Shown in pieces: positions 56,604 to 64,000 of a DNA stretch of 64,000 bases (position 1 is the first letter of the stretch; each line of letters begins with the position of its first letter). The DNA comes from Acidovorax sp. 1608163 (GTDB lineage: Bacteria; Pseudomonadota; Gammaproteobacteria; Burkholderiales; Burkholderiaceae_C): contig NZ_CP033069.1 in the NCBI RefSeq assembly GCF_003669015.1, forward strand, positions 4,722,501-4,786,500, given 5' to 3'. Position numbers and translations under genes: made by a program. The notes beneath the pieces were generated by a model. That model searched no databases. It was not told the origin of the DNA and worked only from the letters and a program-made list of their open reading frames with translations.

Positions 56604-56861
56604 GCCCGGCAACTTAGCAGTGCATCAACACATAAGCCACCCGGGTCAGTCACCTGTTTGACACTCACAGCGCCTGTGGCGGCGACGCAGCACCTGGGTC
56701 TCAAAAATTACAAACCTTAACAAGGTGGGGGTGGCTACGTAACACGTACGACATCCGATGACACAGAATCCGCGCTCAGAGAGAGAGGCCGCCAGCGAGC
56801 GGCAGCCAAAAAAAGAGCCCGGCGCCTGCCGGATTGAAACCAGACCCAGGATCTGAGCCCC

Positions 56862-59090
56862 ATGCTGCCCCACGCCCCCCTGTTGCCAGCCCACACTGCA
56901 GGCCCCCGCCACCATGCCACCGCCCGGGCCCTGCTTGCCTGGACGCTGACCGCCAGCCTGGTCGCCTGCGGCGGCGGCACACAAGACACCGTGACCACGG
57001 CGAACCCGGAACCCGCCCCCTCGCCCGTGCAACCGACAACGCCCACACCGACGCCGGTTCCCACACCCACACCCACACCCACACCCGCGCCTACGCCTAC
57101 GCCCGCACCGGCCCCAGCCCCAGCCCCAGCCCCAGCCCCAGCCCCAGCCCCAGCCCCAGCCCCAGCCCCAGCCCCAGCCCCGGCTCCAGCCCCGGCTCCA
57201 GCTCCAGCCCCAGCCCCAGCCCCAGCCCCAGCCCCAGCCCCAGCCCCAGCCCCGGCTCCAGCCCCGGCTCCAGCTCCAGCTCCAGCTCCAGCTCCAGCTC
57301 CAGCTCCAGCTCCAGCTCCAGCTCCAGCTCCAGCTCCAGCCAGCCCGGTCGCCCTGAATGTGCGGGTGCAAGGCCTCGGCCTGGGTGGCACGCTCAAGCT
57401 GGGGCACGGCTCGGCCACGCTGGATGCAACACTGAACCAGCCTTACACCTTCACGCCCCAGGTGGCTGCCGGGGCGCCGCTGGACTTGCGTGTGCTGGCA
57501 CAGCCTGCGGGCCAGGCGTGTGCGGTGTCCGGCGCGGCGCCCACCTCCGTGCCTGCCAATGGCGCGCCGGTGTTTGTGCGCTGCATGTACACCAGCGCTG
57601 CGCACCTCACCCTGCCCGAGACATTGCCCAACGCCGCGCTGGCCGTGTCCTTTGGCCTGCGTGACATCGCCTACCCAGGCATTGCGTACGAAAGCCGCCC
57701 AGGCGTGGTGGGCGGCATCTTCCCGTACGAGTACCGCATCAAGAGCTTCACCCTCGGCGGCGTAGCGCAAAGCACCACAGGCGTCTCGCTGGACTGGCGC
57801 CGGGGCACCGTGCGTTTCACTCCGGCGAGCGAGGGCGCCTACGTGCTCACCCTGGAGATCAAGGACAGTGGCTCTGCACAAAAGACGCTGGAGCAGAGCT
57901 TCACGATCCAGTCAGCGGCCTCGCGCTTTCTCTTTGTGGACCCGAATGGCACCGACGCTTCAGGGCGCGGCACCCTGGCAGCGCCCTACAAGACCGTGGC
58001 CTACGCGCTGACCAACTCCACGCCCAACCAGGCCATCGTGCTGCGCAAAGGGACTTACCTGCCTGGCAACATCAAGGTGTACGACAACAAGGCCAAGCAG
58101 TTTCTCGCCTACCCGGACGAGGTGGTGACGCTGAACTTCAACAAGACCACCAACATCAGCGTGGGCAGCGACATCGCCCCCGCGGTGCGCATCGAAGGTT
58201 TCGACATCACCGGCGTCACCCAGTGGGGCATCGTCAGCGACCCGAGCAAGGCCGGGCTGGTGATCCGGCATGTGCGTTTTCTCGATGGCGAAGCCACCAA
58301 CAACGGCGAGAACCCTGCGTTCATCCATGGCTGGGGCGACTCCGGCCCGGCCTGGCGGCACAAGTTCCTCATTCAGGACAACGACTTTGGCCCCTATGTG
58401 GGCAACGGCTACGCCACCACGCTGTTCGATGCGGGCGAATCGCTGATCGAGAACAACCAGCTGAACCTGGGCAAGGTGTACGGAGGCTTTCACGACAAGG
58501 ACAACTCGCAGTACAACACCTACCGCGAGAACTACATCACCTTCTCGGACGCCAACCGCACGGCGATGGGCATTCAGATTTCTGCGCAGGACAACTCGGC
58601 CAACGTGCACATTCACCACAACCTGATCGTCAATGCCGGGATCCACCTGGGCGTGCAGTGCTTTCAATCGACCTGCTCCATGCGCGACCATGACGTGCAC
58701 CACAACACCATCGTCAAGCAGCACATTGGCCTGAATTGGGGGCCCTTCAACCCCAGCAGTGCGGGCACACGCATCAGCCACAACATCATCAGCAACGGCA
58801 GCTTGAGCCCCTACGAAGGCCTTTCCTGCCAGAGCCGCCCGGCGGGTCTGGCAAGCCAGCTTGCGGTGGCAGCCAACCTGCTGGAGAGCACCCACCCGCT
58901 GGCGTTCAAGGACAGCGAGTGCACAGGCAACGACATGACCTGGGCCGTGTGGCAAGGCACCTATGGCTTTGACACGGCCGCGTCGGGCAGCACGGTGGGC
59001 GCCACCAGTGTGCTCACAGGCAGCGGGCCTGGCATGGGTCTGCCCGCAGGAAACGCAATGCGCACGCGCCGGGGGCACCAGTACCCCTGA
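56862..59090 (+). CDS. Surface lipoprotein with Pro-Ala stalk and parallel beta-helix domain
   Basis: The 742-residue protein has a lipoprotein signal ending SLVACGGG (cysteine near residue 36). Residues about 55-165 are a low-complexity stalk of PT then PA repeats. A small beta domain follows. From about residue 350 a right-handed parallel beta-helix is evident: FLFVDPNGTDASGRGTLAAP, YKTVAYALTNSTPNQAIVLR, then many short strands such as HIHHNLIVNAGIHLGVQC and DHDVHHNTIVKQHIGLN. Such domains occur in pectate lyases and NosD-like proteins, but no catalytic set is identifiable. It is likely displayed outside the outer membrane or in the periplasm. An intrinsic terminator follows. Confidence 0.82.
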   Translation: MLPHAPLLPAHTAGPRHHATARALLAWTLTASLVACGGGTQDTVTTANPEPAPSPVQPTTPTPTPVPTPTPTPTPAPTPTPAPAPAPAPAPAPAPAPAPAPAPAPAPAPAPAPAPAPAPAPAPAPAPAPAPAPAPAPAPAPAPAPAPAPAPAPAPAPAPASPVALNVRVQGLGLGGTLKLGHGSATLDATLNQPYTFTPQVAAGAPLDLRVLAQPAGQACAVSGAAPTSVPANGAPVFVRCMYTSAAHLTLPETLPNAALAVSFGLRDIAYPGIAYESRPGVVGGIFPYEYRIKSFTLGGVAQSTTGVSLDWRRGTVRFTPASEGAYVLTLEIKDSGSAQKTLEQSFTIQSAASRFLFVDPNGTDASGRGTLAAPYKTVAYALTNSTPNQAIVLRKGTYLPGNIKVYDNKAKQFLAYPDEVVTLNFNKTTNISVGSDIAPAVRIEGFDITGVTQWGIVSDPSKAGLVIRHVRFLDGEATNNGENPAFIHGWGDSGPAWRHKFLIQDNDFGPYVGNGYATTLFDAGESLIENNQLNLGKVYGGFHDKDNSQYNTYRENYITFSDANRTAMGIQISAQDNSANVHIHHNLIVNAGIHLGVQCFQSTCSMRDHDVHHNTIVKQHIGLNWGPFNPSSAGTRISHNIISNGSLSPYEGLSCQSRPAGLASQLAVAANLLESTHPLAFKDSECTGNDMTWAVWQGTYGFDTAASGSTVGATSVLTGSGPGMGLPAGNAMRTRRGHQYP
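57040..57341 (+). repeat. In-frame hexanucleotide tandem repeats encoding the Pro-Ala stalk
   Basis: A short ACACCC tract gives way to about forty CCAGCC or CCAGCT units, with a block of CCGGCTCCAGCCCCGGCTCC that occurs twice. As six bases equal two codons, slippage would change length but never the frame. Confidence 0.9.
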
Positions 59091-59128
59091 GGCCAGCGCC
59101 CGCCAGCACGTTGCCAACCCATAAAAAA

Positions 59129-59152
59129 AGCCCCGCAGTGCGGGGCTTTTTG
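59129..59152. terminator. Bidirectional intrinsic terminator
   Basis: AGCCCCGC and GCGGGGCT form a stem with a three-base loop; seven A residues precede it and five T residues follow, so it can act for both convergent genes. Confidence 0.9.
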
Positions 59153-59157
59153 TTTGG

Positions 59158-59211
59158 AAATGGCCTCTAGCGCTTATGCATAAAGCGCTAGCAGCTATTT
59201 TATTGATAGCG
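59158..59211. repeat. Dispersed TAGCTGCTAGCGCTT repeat, copy 10
   Basis: AAATGGCCTCTAGCGCTTAT, GCATAAAGCGCTAGCAGCTA and TTTTATTGATAGCG. It starts immediately beyond the stop codon of the M48 lipoprotein gene (minus strand). Confidence 0.92.
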
Positions 59212-60042
59212 TTATTTGCTGCCTGCAGCCTTGTCACGCATGCGGTCGGCACGGGCGCCTGGATCGGGGTGCGAGGACAGCATCTGGTCCATGCCACCTT
59301 GCTTGCCGCCCAAAGAGGCCAGCTTGCGGAAGGCCCCCTCCATCGCCTTGACGTTGTACTTGTGCTTTTGCATGAAAGCCAGGCCGTAGTCATCCGACTC
59401 GGTTTCCTGGCTTTGCGAGAACTGGCTGTTGAGCAGCTTTTCGCCCAGCTCGCCCAGGTCCGAGTCCGCCAGCTTGGCCGCTGCGCCACCCGAGGCGGCC
59501 ACGGCCTTGCGGCCAGCCGATGCCATGTAGGCGGTGCGCATCGCGCCCATGGTGTGGGCATGCTTGACGTGGCCGATTTCGTGGCCGATGACGCCCAACA
59601 ATTCCTGGTCATTCATCATGTCCATCAGGCCTGCATAGACGCGGATGGAGCCATCGGCCGTGGCGTTGGCGTTCACGTTCTTGCTCAGGTACACCTTGAA
59701 GTTGAGCTTCATTCCGTCTTCATTGACGTGCTTGGCCGTCAGGCGGGCCAGGCGCTGGGAGTACTTGTTGTTGGCAGGGGCCAGCTTTTCAGTGCGGTCG
59801 CCATAGGCGCGGTACTGCAGGGCCACGGACTTGAGTTCGTCGTCCGACACGGTGGCGGCCTTGAACACATCCAGGGCTGCGCCCACTTTGTTCTCGGACT
59901 TGCTGGCGCCCGAACCACCAGCGCTGGTCGAGCCCAAGGCCGACGAGACGGCCGACAGGCCACCGGCAGAGCCCCCGTCGGTGGTGGCGCAGCCCGTCAA
60001 GACCAGCGCGCAGGCCATGGCGATGTAAGACAGTTGTTTCAT
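59212..60042 (-). CDS. M48-family metalloprotease lipoprotein
   Basis: The 276-residue protein has a lipobox (ALVLTGCATTD, cysteine at 18) and the zinc motif GVIGHEIGHVKHAHTMGAM near residue 155; the third ligand is in ETESDDYGLAFMQKHK. It resembles LoiP/YggG-type periplasmic proteases that help outer-membrane quality control. GAGGGA precedes the ATG. A repeat and terminator follow. The upstream gap holds three TTTGTAAC-like sites. Confidence 0.9.
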   Translation of the reverse strand: MKQLSYIAMACALVLTGCATTDGGSAGGLSAVSSALGSTSAGGSGASKSENKVGAALDVFKAATVSDDELKSVALQYRAYGDRTEKLAPANNKYSQRLARLTAKHVNEDGMKLNFKVYLSKNVNANATADGSIRVYAGLMDMMNDQELLGVIGHEIGHVKHAHTMGAMRTAYMASAGRKAVAASGGAAAKLADSDLGELGEKLLNSQFSQSQETESDDYGLAFMQKHKYNVKAMEGAFRKLASLGGKQGGMDQMLSSHPDPGARADRMRDKAAGSK

Positions 60043-60629
60043 GGTGTGATTTCCCTCTTTGGATGGATGTGAATTCAGTGCAGCGCGCCCCTGCCACACC
60101 GCTGGTGCCGCGTGGCCCCTTGCAGCATTGGCAACCCGGGCAGGAGGCTTGTTTCAAATGCGGCGTAATTGTTTCACGCACGCCCGCCAAACGCCCTGCC
60201 CAGTCCCTTCAATTGCAACCGTTCGTATCTTTACGGAGGCGATTGAAACGCGCCTTACTTTGTAACACTGGCGCCGCTCTAGTGGCCATCGGGCGGCGCA
60301 ACGCGCATCACTTTGCGTTACATATTTCACGCTCGGCGCGTCCATTGCACCACCCCGCACAGCCCAGGGATCCTCTGCACGAATCGAGCTGACCAAGTGT
60401 GCGCTGCGGATCGGGATGGGCTGCAAGGCGCAAAGCGCAGCAATAGCCATCGCTATTGCGAGTATTTGTAACGCCGCAGACCGCCCGAGACCGCAGATGC
60501 ACACGGCGCGGTGATTTGTGCAGAGGGTCCCCAGGTATCCAGGCGCCCTTTGATGCAATGCAAGCCCCGGGGCCAAGGCCGGGGCCACAATGCCAGCGTC
60601 ATTTTTCAGGGCCGCGCCCCACCCATTCC
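60043..60629. other. 587-bp divergent intergenic region with repeated TTTG-TAAC motifs
   Basis: No gene is supported. Three related motifs occur on the plus strand: TTACTTTGTAAC (60255), CACTTTGCGTTACATAT (60308) and TATTTGTAAC (60463). They recall OmpR-type sites, which have CTTT/TTTGTTAC cores, but spacing is irregular. GCAATAGC-CATC-GCTATTGC (60440-60459) is a perfect 8-bp hairpin. The region lies between the divergent M48 lipoprotein and UbiM-like genes and may regulate either. Confidence 0.4.
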
Positions 60630-61979
60630 ATGCACATGCACTGCGACGTACTCATCGTGGGCGCAGGCCCTGCCGGCCTGTCTCTGGCGATTTCGCTGGC
60701 GCAAGCCGGCTTTACCGCGACGGTGCTGGACCAAAACCCCACCGCAGCGCTGGAGCAGCCCGCCCCGGACGGGCGGGAGATCGCCCTCACCTACCCCAGC
60801 GCGGCCACACTGCAGCGCCTGGGCACCTGGGGCGCGCTGGCGTCCCATGAAATCGGGCACATCCGCACCGCAGAAGTGCACGACGGCCCCGTGGGCGCGC
60901 ACAGCGCCATGCAACTGCAGGCGCCCGATGGGTTTGGCTCCGCCGACACCCCAGCAGGCACCACAGCCTCAGGCCCCCGCCCCCCGCTGGGCTTCATCGT
61001 GCCCAACCACGCCCTGCGCCGCACGGCCTACCAGGTGGCAGCCCGCACACCGGGCGTGCGCATCATGGCCGGGGCGCAGGTGCACCGCGTGGCCGCCCTG
61101 GCCACCCACGCCGAAGTGGACTTTGCCCTGGCCGCCCAGCCCGGGCAGCCCAGCGAGCGGCTGTGCGCCCCCCTGGTGGTGGCGGCCGACAGCCGCTTTT
61201 CTGCCGCCCGACGCCAATTGGGAATTGGTGCGCAGATGACCGACTTTGGGCGCACCGTCATCGTCTGCCGCATGCGCCATGCCGAGCCCCACGGCGACAC
61301 CGCCCACGAGTGCTTTGGCTACGAACGCACGCTGGCCGTGCTGCCGCTGCCCGATGTGGCCGCCGGTGCGACCGACGGCGCCACCGAGGGCCAAGCGCAA
61401 TGCTCCGTGGTGGTCACCGCCCAGGCCGCCGATGCCGCCCGCATGCTGGCGCTGGAGCCCGCCGCCTTCACGGCCGAGGTGCAAGCCCAGTTCCAAAACC
61501 GCCTGGGCGCCATGGAGCTGCTGGGCGAGCGCCACGCCTACCCGCTGGTGGCCGTGTACGCGCAGCGCTTTACCGGCCCACGCTGCGCGCTGCTGGGCGA
61601 TGCGGCAGTGGGCATGCACCCCGTCACCGCCCACGGCTACAACCTGGGCCTGGCCGGGGTGGGGCGGCTGACGCAGGCCCTGGTGGCCGCCCGCCAGCGC
61701 GGACAAGACTGGGGCGACGCGGCAGCGCTGGCGCCCTATGCGCGGGCCCACCACCTGCATGCCTGGCCCATTTACCAGGGCACCAACGCCATCGTGCGCC
61801 TGTACACCGATGCGCGCCCCCTGCCCCGTGCACTGCGCCAGCTGGTGCTGCAAGGCGCGCGGCGCCTGCCGCCGCTCAAGGCGGCCATCGTGGCCCAGCT
61901 CACCGGCAAAGCCCCCCGCTGGCAAGCGCCCCTGGCCCAGCTGGGCAACGCACTGGCCGTCGCCCGGCCACGGGGGTGA
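60630..61979 (+). CDS. ubiM: UbiM-like FAD-dependent ubiquinone-biosynthesis hydroxylase
   Basis: The 449-residue flavoprotein monooxygenase opens MHMHCDVLIVGAGPAGLSLA, with the UbiH-family DGREIALTYPSAATLQRLG near residue 52 and the FAD site CALLGDAAVGMHPVTAHGYN near residue 315. The C-terminal HAWPIYQGTNAIVRLYTDAR followed by LPPLKAAIVAQLTGK is the kind of tail seen in UbiM, which hydroxylates C5 of the quinone ring. UbiH or UbiF cannot be excluded. An in-frame ATG two codons later is an alternative start. Confidence 0.78.
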   Translation: MHMHCDVLIVGAGPAGLSLAISLAQAGFTATVLDQNPTAALEQPAPDGREIALTYPSAATLQRLGTWGALASHEIGHIRTAEVHDGPVGAHSAMQLQAPDGFGSADTPAGTTASGPRPPLGFIVPNHALRRTAYQVAARTPGVRIMAGAQVHRVAALATHAEVDFALAAQPGQPSERLCAPLVVAADSRFSAARRQLGIGAQMTDFGRTVIVCRMRHAEPHGDTAHECFGYERTLAVLPLPDVAAGATDGATEGQAQCSVVVTAQAADAARMLALEPAAFTAEVQAQFQNRLGAMELLGERHAYPLVAVYAQRFTGPRCALLGDAAVGMHPVTAHGYNLGLAGVGRLTQALVAARQRGQDWGDAAALAPYARAHHLHAWPIYQGTNAIVRLYTDARPLPRALRQLVLQGARRLPPLKAAIVAQLTGKAPRWQAPLAQLGNALAVARPRG

Positions 61980-62196
61980 CGGGCAGGGGCGGTGCCCACG
62001 CGCCAAGCGGCACAAGCGGCACAAGCGGCCGCTTTGTAAAACCTGCTTACCTCGTGGTCGGTGCTTTGGCCGCTGCGGCGCGGCCGGACCACTATCATCG
62101 GCAGCCGCGCCCGACAGGCGCAAAATCGGCCCTTGAGACGAACCCTGGGCATCTGGCGTCCCCACGGGCCTCAGCCCCCGCATTTCCACCGCTGCT

Positions 62197-62628
62197 ATGC
62201 AAACACTCCTCTCCGCCTGGCCCGCCGTGGTCCTGCTGCTGCCCGCACTGGTGCTGGTGTCGGCCATCGTCTTTCTGGCCAAGGGCGACCGCCGGGCGTT
62301 CGCCTTCCTGATGTCCCTGCTGGCCTGCTACCTGATTGGCGCTTTGCTCATGGAGTTCTTTGTCTTCATGGCCGCGCGCATGGCCCGCGCGGGCAGCGCG
62401 CCCACCGTGCCCGTGCTGGGCACGGGCACCAAGCAGTTGCTTGAAACCCTCAGCAACCCCCGCTCCCTCACCGCACCGCCGCTGTCGCTGCCCGCCATCG
62501 CGGCCTACTCGGTGCTGGCGTCCTACCTGTGGCTGCTGGTGGGCTGGGGCCTGCACCTGCGCGGCAAAAAGGGCGGCACGGCCAAGAAGAAGCCCGCCAA
62601 AAGCACACGCAAGCCCGCCAAAGCCTGA
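62197..62628 (+). CDS. Small membrane protein with a basic tail, unknown function
   Basis: The 143-residue protein has three hydrophobic helices (AVVLLLPALVLVSAIVFLAK, FAFLMSLLACYLIGALLMEF and IAAYSVLASYLWLLVGWGLH) and a lysine-rich tail resembling KKGGTAKKKPAKSTRKPAKA. The tail is probably cytoplasmic and could bind nucleic acid or acidic lipids. No family recognised. Confidence 0.75.
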   Translation: MQTLLSAWPAVVLLLPALVLVSAIVFLAKGDRRAFAFLMSLLACYLIGALLMEFFVFMAARMARAGSAPTVPVLGTGTKQLLETLSNPRSLTAPPLSLPAIAAYSVLASYLWLLVGWGLHLRGKKGGTAKKKPAKSTRKPAKA

Positions 62629-62664
62629 GGGCCGGAGCGGGATCAGCCTGCCTTTGCGCCGCCA

Positions 62665-62724
62665 TTTGCTACCAAATTCATAGCTTCTAGCGCTTATGGC
62701 AAAAGCGCTAGAGCCTCTTTTTGC
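62665..62724. repeat. Dispersed TAGCTGCTAGCGCTT repeat, copy 11
   Basis: TTTGCTACCAAATTCATAGC, TTCTAGCGCTTATGGCAAAA and GCGCTAGAGCCTCTTTTTGC. It begins 36 bp after the preceding stop, with a hairpin and T-run suited to termination. Confidence 0.92.
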
Positions 62725-62850
62725 TTAGAACCACACAGTTCCCTACTCGCCCTGGTTTTACCGAATCTTTACGGCCCAGCAAAAAGGAGGTGCAGTGGGC
62801 TCTCTAGATTGCGTTGCTTGAACCGCAACCACCAAGAGAGAGAGCACGCG

Positions 62851-63801
62851 ATGGACCGCACCACCCCCCACCTCGCCCCCGCAGCCGCAGCCGCAGCCGC
62901 CCCCAACGCGCATTACGGCGGCCTTGCACAAGACCTGCACCAGTTGACCGAACGCCGCAAAGCCCTGCGCTGGCTGGCTGTGGGCACCAGCGTGCCATTT
63001 TCCCTGTGGGGCTGCGGCGGCGGCAGCAGCGACGCCACCACGGCCACGGATACCACGACAGACACGGGGACCGGGACCGGCACGGGAACAGGCTCTGGCA
63101 GTGGTACGGGAACCGGCACAGGGACCGGAACGGGCACCGATACAGGCACCACCACCTGCAGCACCATCCCCAGCGAGACGGCAGGCCCCTACCCCGGCGA
63201 CGGCACCAACAGCAGTGGCGGCACCGTGGCCAACGCACTGCTGCTGTCGGGCATTGTGCGCAGCGACATCCGCAGCAGCCTGACCACCAGCACCACGGCC
63301 GCGGGCGTGCCGCTGACCATCCGGCTCAAGCTCGTCAACACCAGCGCCAACTGCGCCAGCCTGGCAGGCTACGCCGTGTACCTGTGGCACTGCGACCGCG
63401 ACGGCAACTACTCGATGTACAGCACCGGCATCACCAACGAAAACTACCTGCGCGGCGTGCAGGTGGCCGACGCCAATGGCGAGGTGAGCTTCACCACCAT
63501 CTTCCCTGGCTGCTACGACGGGCGCTATCCGCATGTGCATTTCGAGGTGTACCGCAGCCTGTCGGTGGCCACCTCTGGCAACAACGATGTGAAGACCTCG
63601 CAGCTGACCTTCACCCCCGCCGCCATGGCCGAGGTGTACGCCACCACCGCCTACGCCACCAGCCGCACCAACTACGCGCGCACTTCGCTGGCGTCCGACA
63701 ACGTGTTCAGCGACGACAGTGGCGCCCTGCAAATCGCCGACACCAGCGGTACGGTGAACGGTGGCTACACCGCTGTGTTGCAAGTGGGTGTGGCGGCCTA
63801 A
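62851..63801 (+). CDS. Secreted intradiol ring-cleavage dioxygenase-like protein
   Basis: The 316-residue protein has an internal export signal with RRKALRWLAVGTSVPFSLWG and a following CGGG, compatible with a Tat-type lipoprotein signal. A Gly-Thr/Ser-rich spacer (residues about 70-100) leads to the dioxygenase core: SETAGPYPGDGTN, GYAVYLWHCDRDGNYSMYST, NYLRGVQVADANGEVSFTTI and FPGCYDGRYPHVHFEVY. The Tyr-Tyr-His-His iron ligands are placed as in the family. Exported members are poorly characterised. Its stop overlaps that of the convergent gene by three bases. Confidence 0.85.
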   Translation: MDRTTPHLAPAAAAAAAPNAHYGGLAQDLHQLTERRKALRWLAVGTSVPFSLWGCGGGSSDATTATDTTTDTGTGTGTGTGSGSGTGTGTGTGTGTDTGTTTCSTIPSETAGPYPGDGTNSSGGTVANALLLSGIVRSDIRSSLTTSTTAAGVPLTIRLKLVNTSANCASLAGYAVYLWHCDRDGNYSMYSTGITNENYLRGVQVADANGEVSFTTIFPGCYDGRYPHVHFEVYRSLSVATSGNNDVKTSQLTFTPAAMAEVYATTAYATSRTNYARTSLASDNVFSDDSGALQIADTSGTVNGGYTAVLQVGVAA

Positions 63802-64000
63802 CCGCCCAGCAGCATCCCCACCACCAGGCCCACCCCGGCGGTCAGCAGATCGCCGGTGACGGTGCGGTCGTCCTCTTGCGTGAAGCGGCGCTTTTGCTGT
63901 TCGCGCTCGGCCCGGTTGCGGTCGCGCTCGATCATGATCAGCGCGTCGGCCAGGTCGGGGCGCGGCGCCCCGTCACCGGCGGCGCCAGGCACCTTGGCCG
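63798..64000 (-). CDS. C-terminal part of an unidentified protein, cut by the window edge
   Basis: About 67 residues are visible: a charged segment (MIERDRNRAEREQQKRRFTQ) followed by TGDLLTAGVGLVVGMLLGG, a glycine-rich hydrophobic end. The reading frame stays open to the right edge (AKVPGAAGDGAPRPD), so the start is outside. The layout resembles small coat or tail-anchored proteins, but no name can be given. Confidence 0.7.
   Translation of the reverse strand, partial: AKVPGAAGDGAPRPDLADALIMIERDRNRAEREQQKRRFTQEDDRTVTGDLLTAGVGLVVGMLLGG

Noticed and set aside
57040-57341. Possible CRISPR or centromere-like iteron array
   Set aside because: Units are contiguous six-base repeats without spacers and lie inside a coding frame.
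56646-57881. Minus-strand frame with Trp-Ser and Gly-Ala repeats
   Set aside because: It is only the complement of the Pro-Ala codon repeats of the beta-helix lipoprotein gene.
60154-60588. 144-codon minus-strand open frame in the M48/UbiM gap
   Set aside because: Atypical composition (Arg/Cys-rich), no start signal, and it overlaps the probable regulatory sites.

Overview
The window is high-GC, densely coded chromosomal DNA from a betaproteobacterium, most probably a member of the Comamonadaceae close to Acidovorax. That placement is inference. It rests on codon usage, the gene families present (minCDE, monomeric NADP isocitrate dehydrogenase, GTP-type PEP carboxykinase, a MetH homocysteine domain as a stand-alone protein, a Bug-type solute-binding protein), and two dispersed palindromic repeat families. 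I see no rRNA, tRNA, CRISPR array, integrase or insertion sequence. This is core chromosome with a few odd patches.

Layout. 1-4000: a zinc-ribbon membrane protein and an ankyrin-like protein of unknown role. 4178-5485: gdhA. 5752-10391: poorly known membrane and secreted proteins and a PaaI-type thioesterase, including two genes broken by single-base losses in C/G runs. 10541-15612 (minus): an M48 protease, two tRNA-modification enzymes (TrhP/YegQ and TtcA) and the homocysteine-methyltransferase half of MetH. 15756-20260 (plus): two lipoproteins, RecQ and a secreted protein. 20392-26020 (minus): icd and the class III (anaerobic) ribonucleotide reductase locus. 26221-31978 (plus): a TetR regulator with cytochrome b561, threonine ammonia-lyase, a 48-residue membrane peptide, queC and pckG. 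32233-39139: LysR, TetR and ArgP-like regulators, a metallophosphoesterase, UspA, DadA and a flavodoxin-like reductase. 39324-46903: a peptidase/hydrolase pair, a flavin reductase, a DUF4832-type lipoprotein, a low-GC orphan and a FUSC transporter. 47050-48938: minCDE. 49168-56603: a DMT exporter, PssA, two acyl-CoA/acetoacetyl-CoA synthetases and a Bug-type binding protein. 56862-64000: a parallel beta-helix lipoprotein with a long Pro-Ala stalk, an M48 lipoprotein, a UbiM-like hydroxylase and an intradiol-dioxygenase-like protein.

The most striking locus is 23607-26097. The 672-residue NrdD ends just after its zinc knuckle, and the glycyl-radical loop is encoded by a separate 64-residue gene that overlaps nrdG. 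A hairpin with a T-tract and one dispersed repeat lie between the two pieces. Upstream of the large gene are two NrdR-box-like sites 32 bp apart. Other notable items are a long-range base-paired leader before pckG; an 11-copy repeat family that mostly sits at gene 3' ends, is translated in frame inside two enzymes and supplies the stop codon of two genes; and an alpha/beta hydrolase whose nucleophile position is glycine.

At least five single-base losses, all at C/G homopolymers, break three otherwise intact reading frames. Base-calling error is as likely as real decay, and those genes should be read with that in mind.
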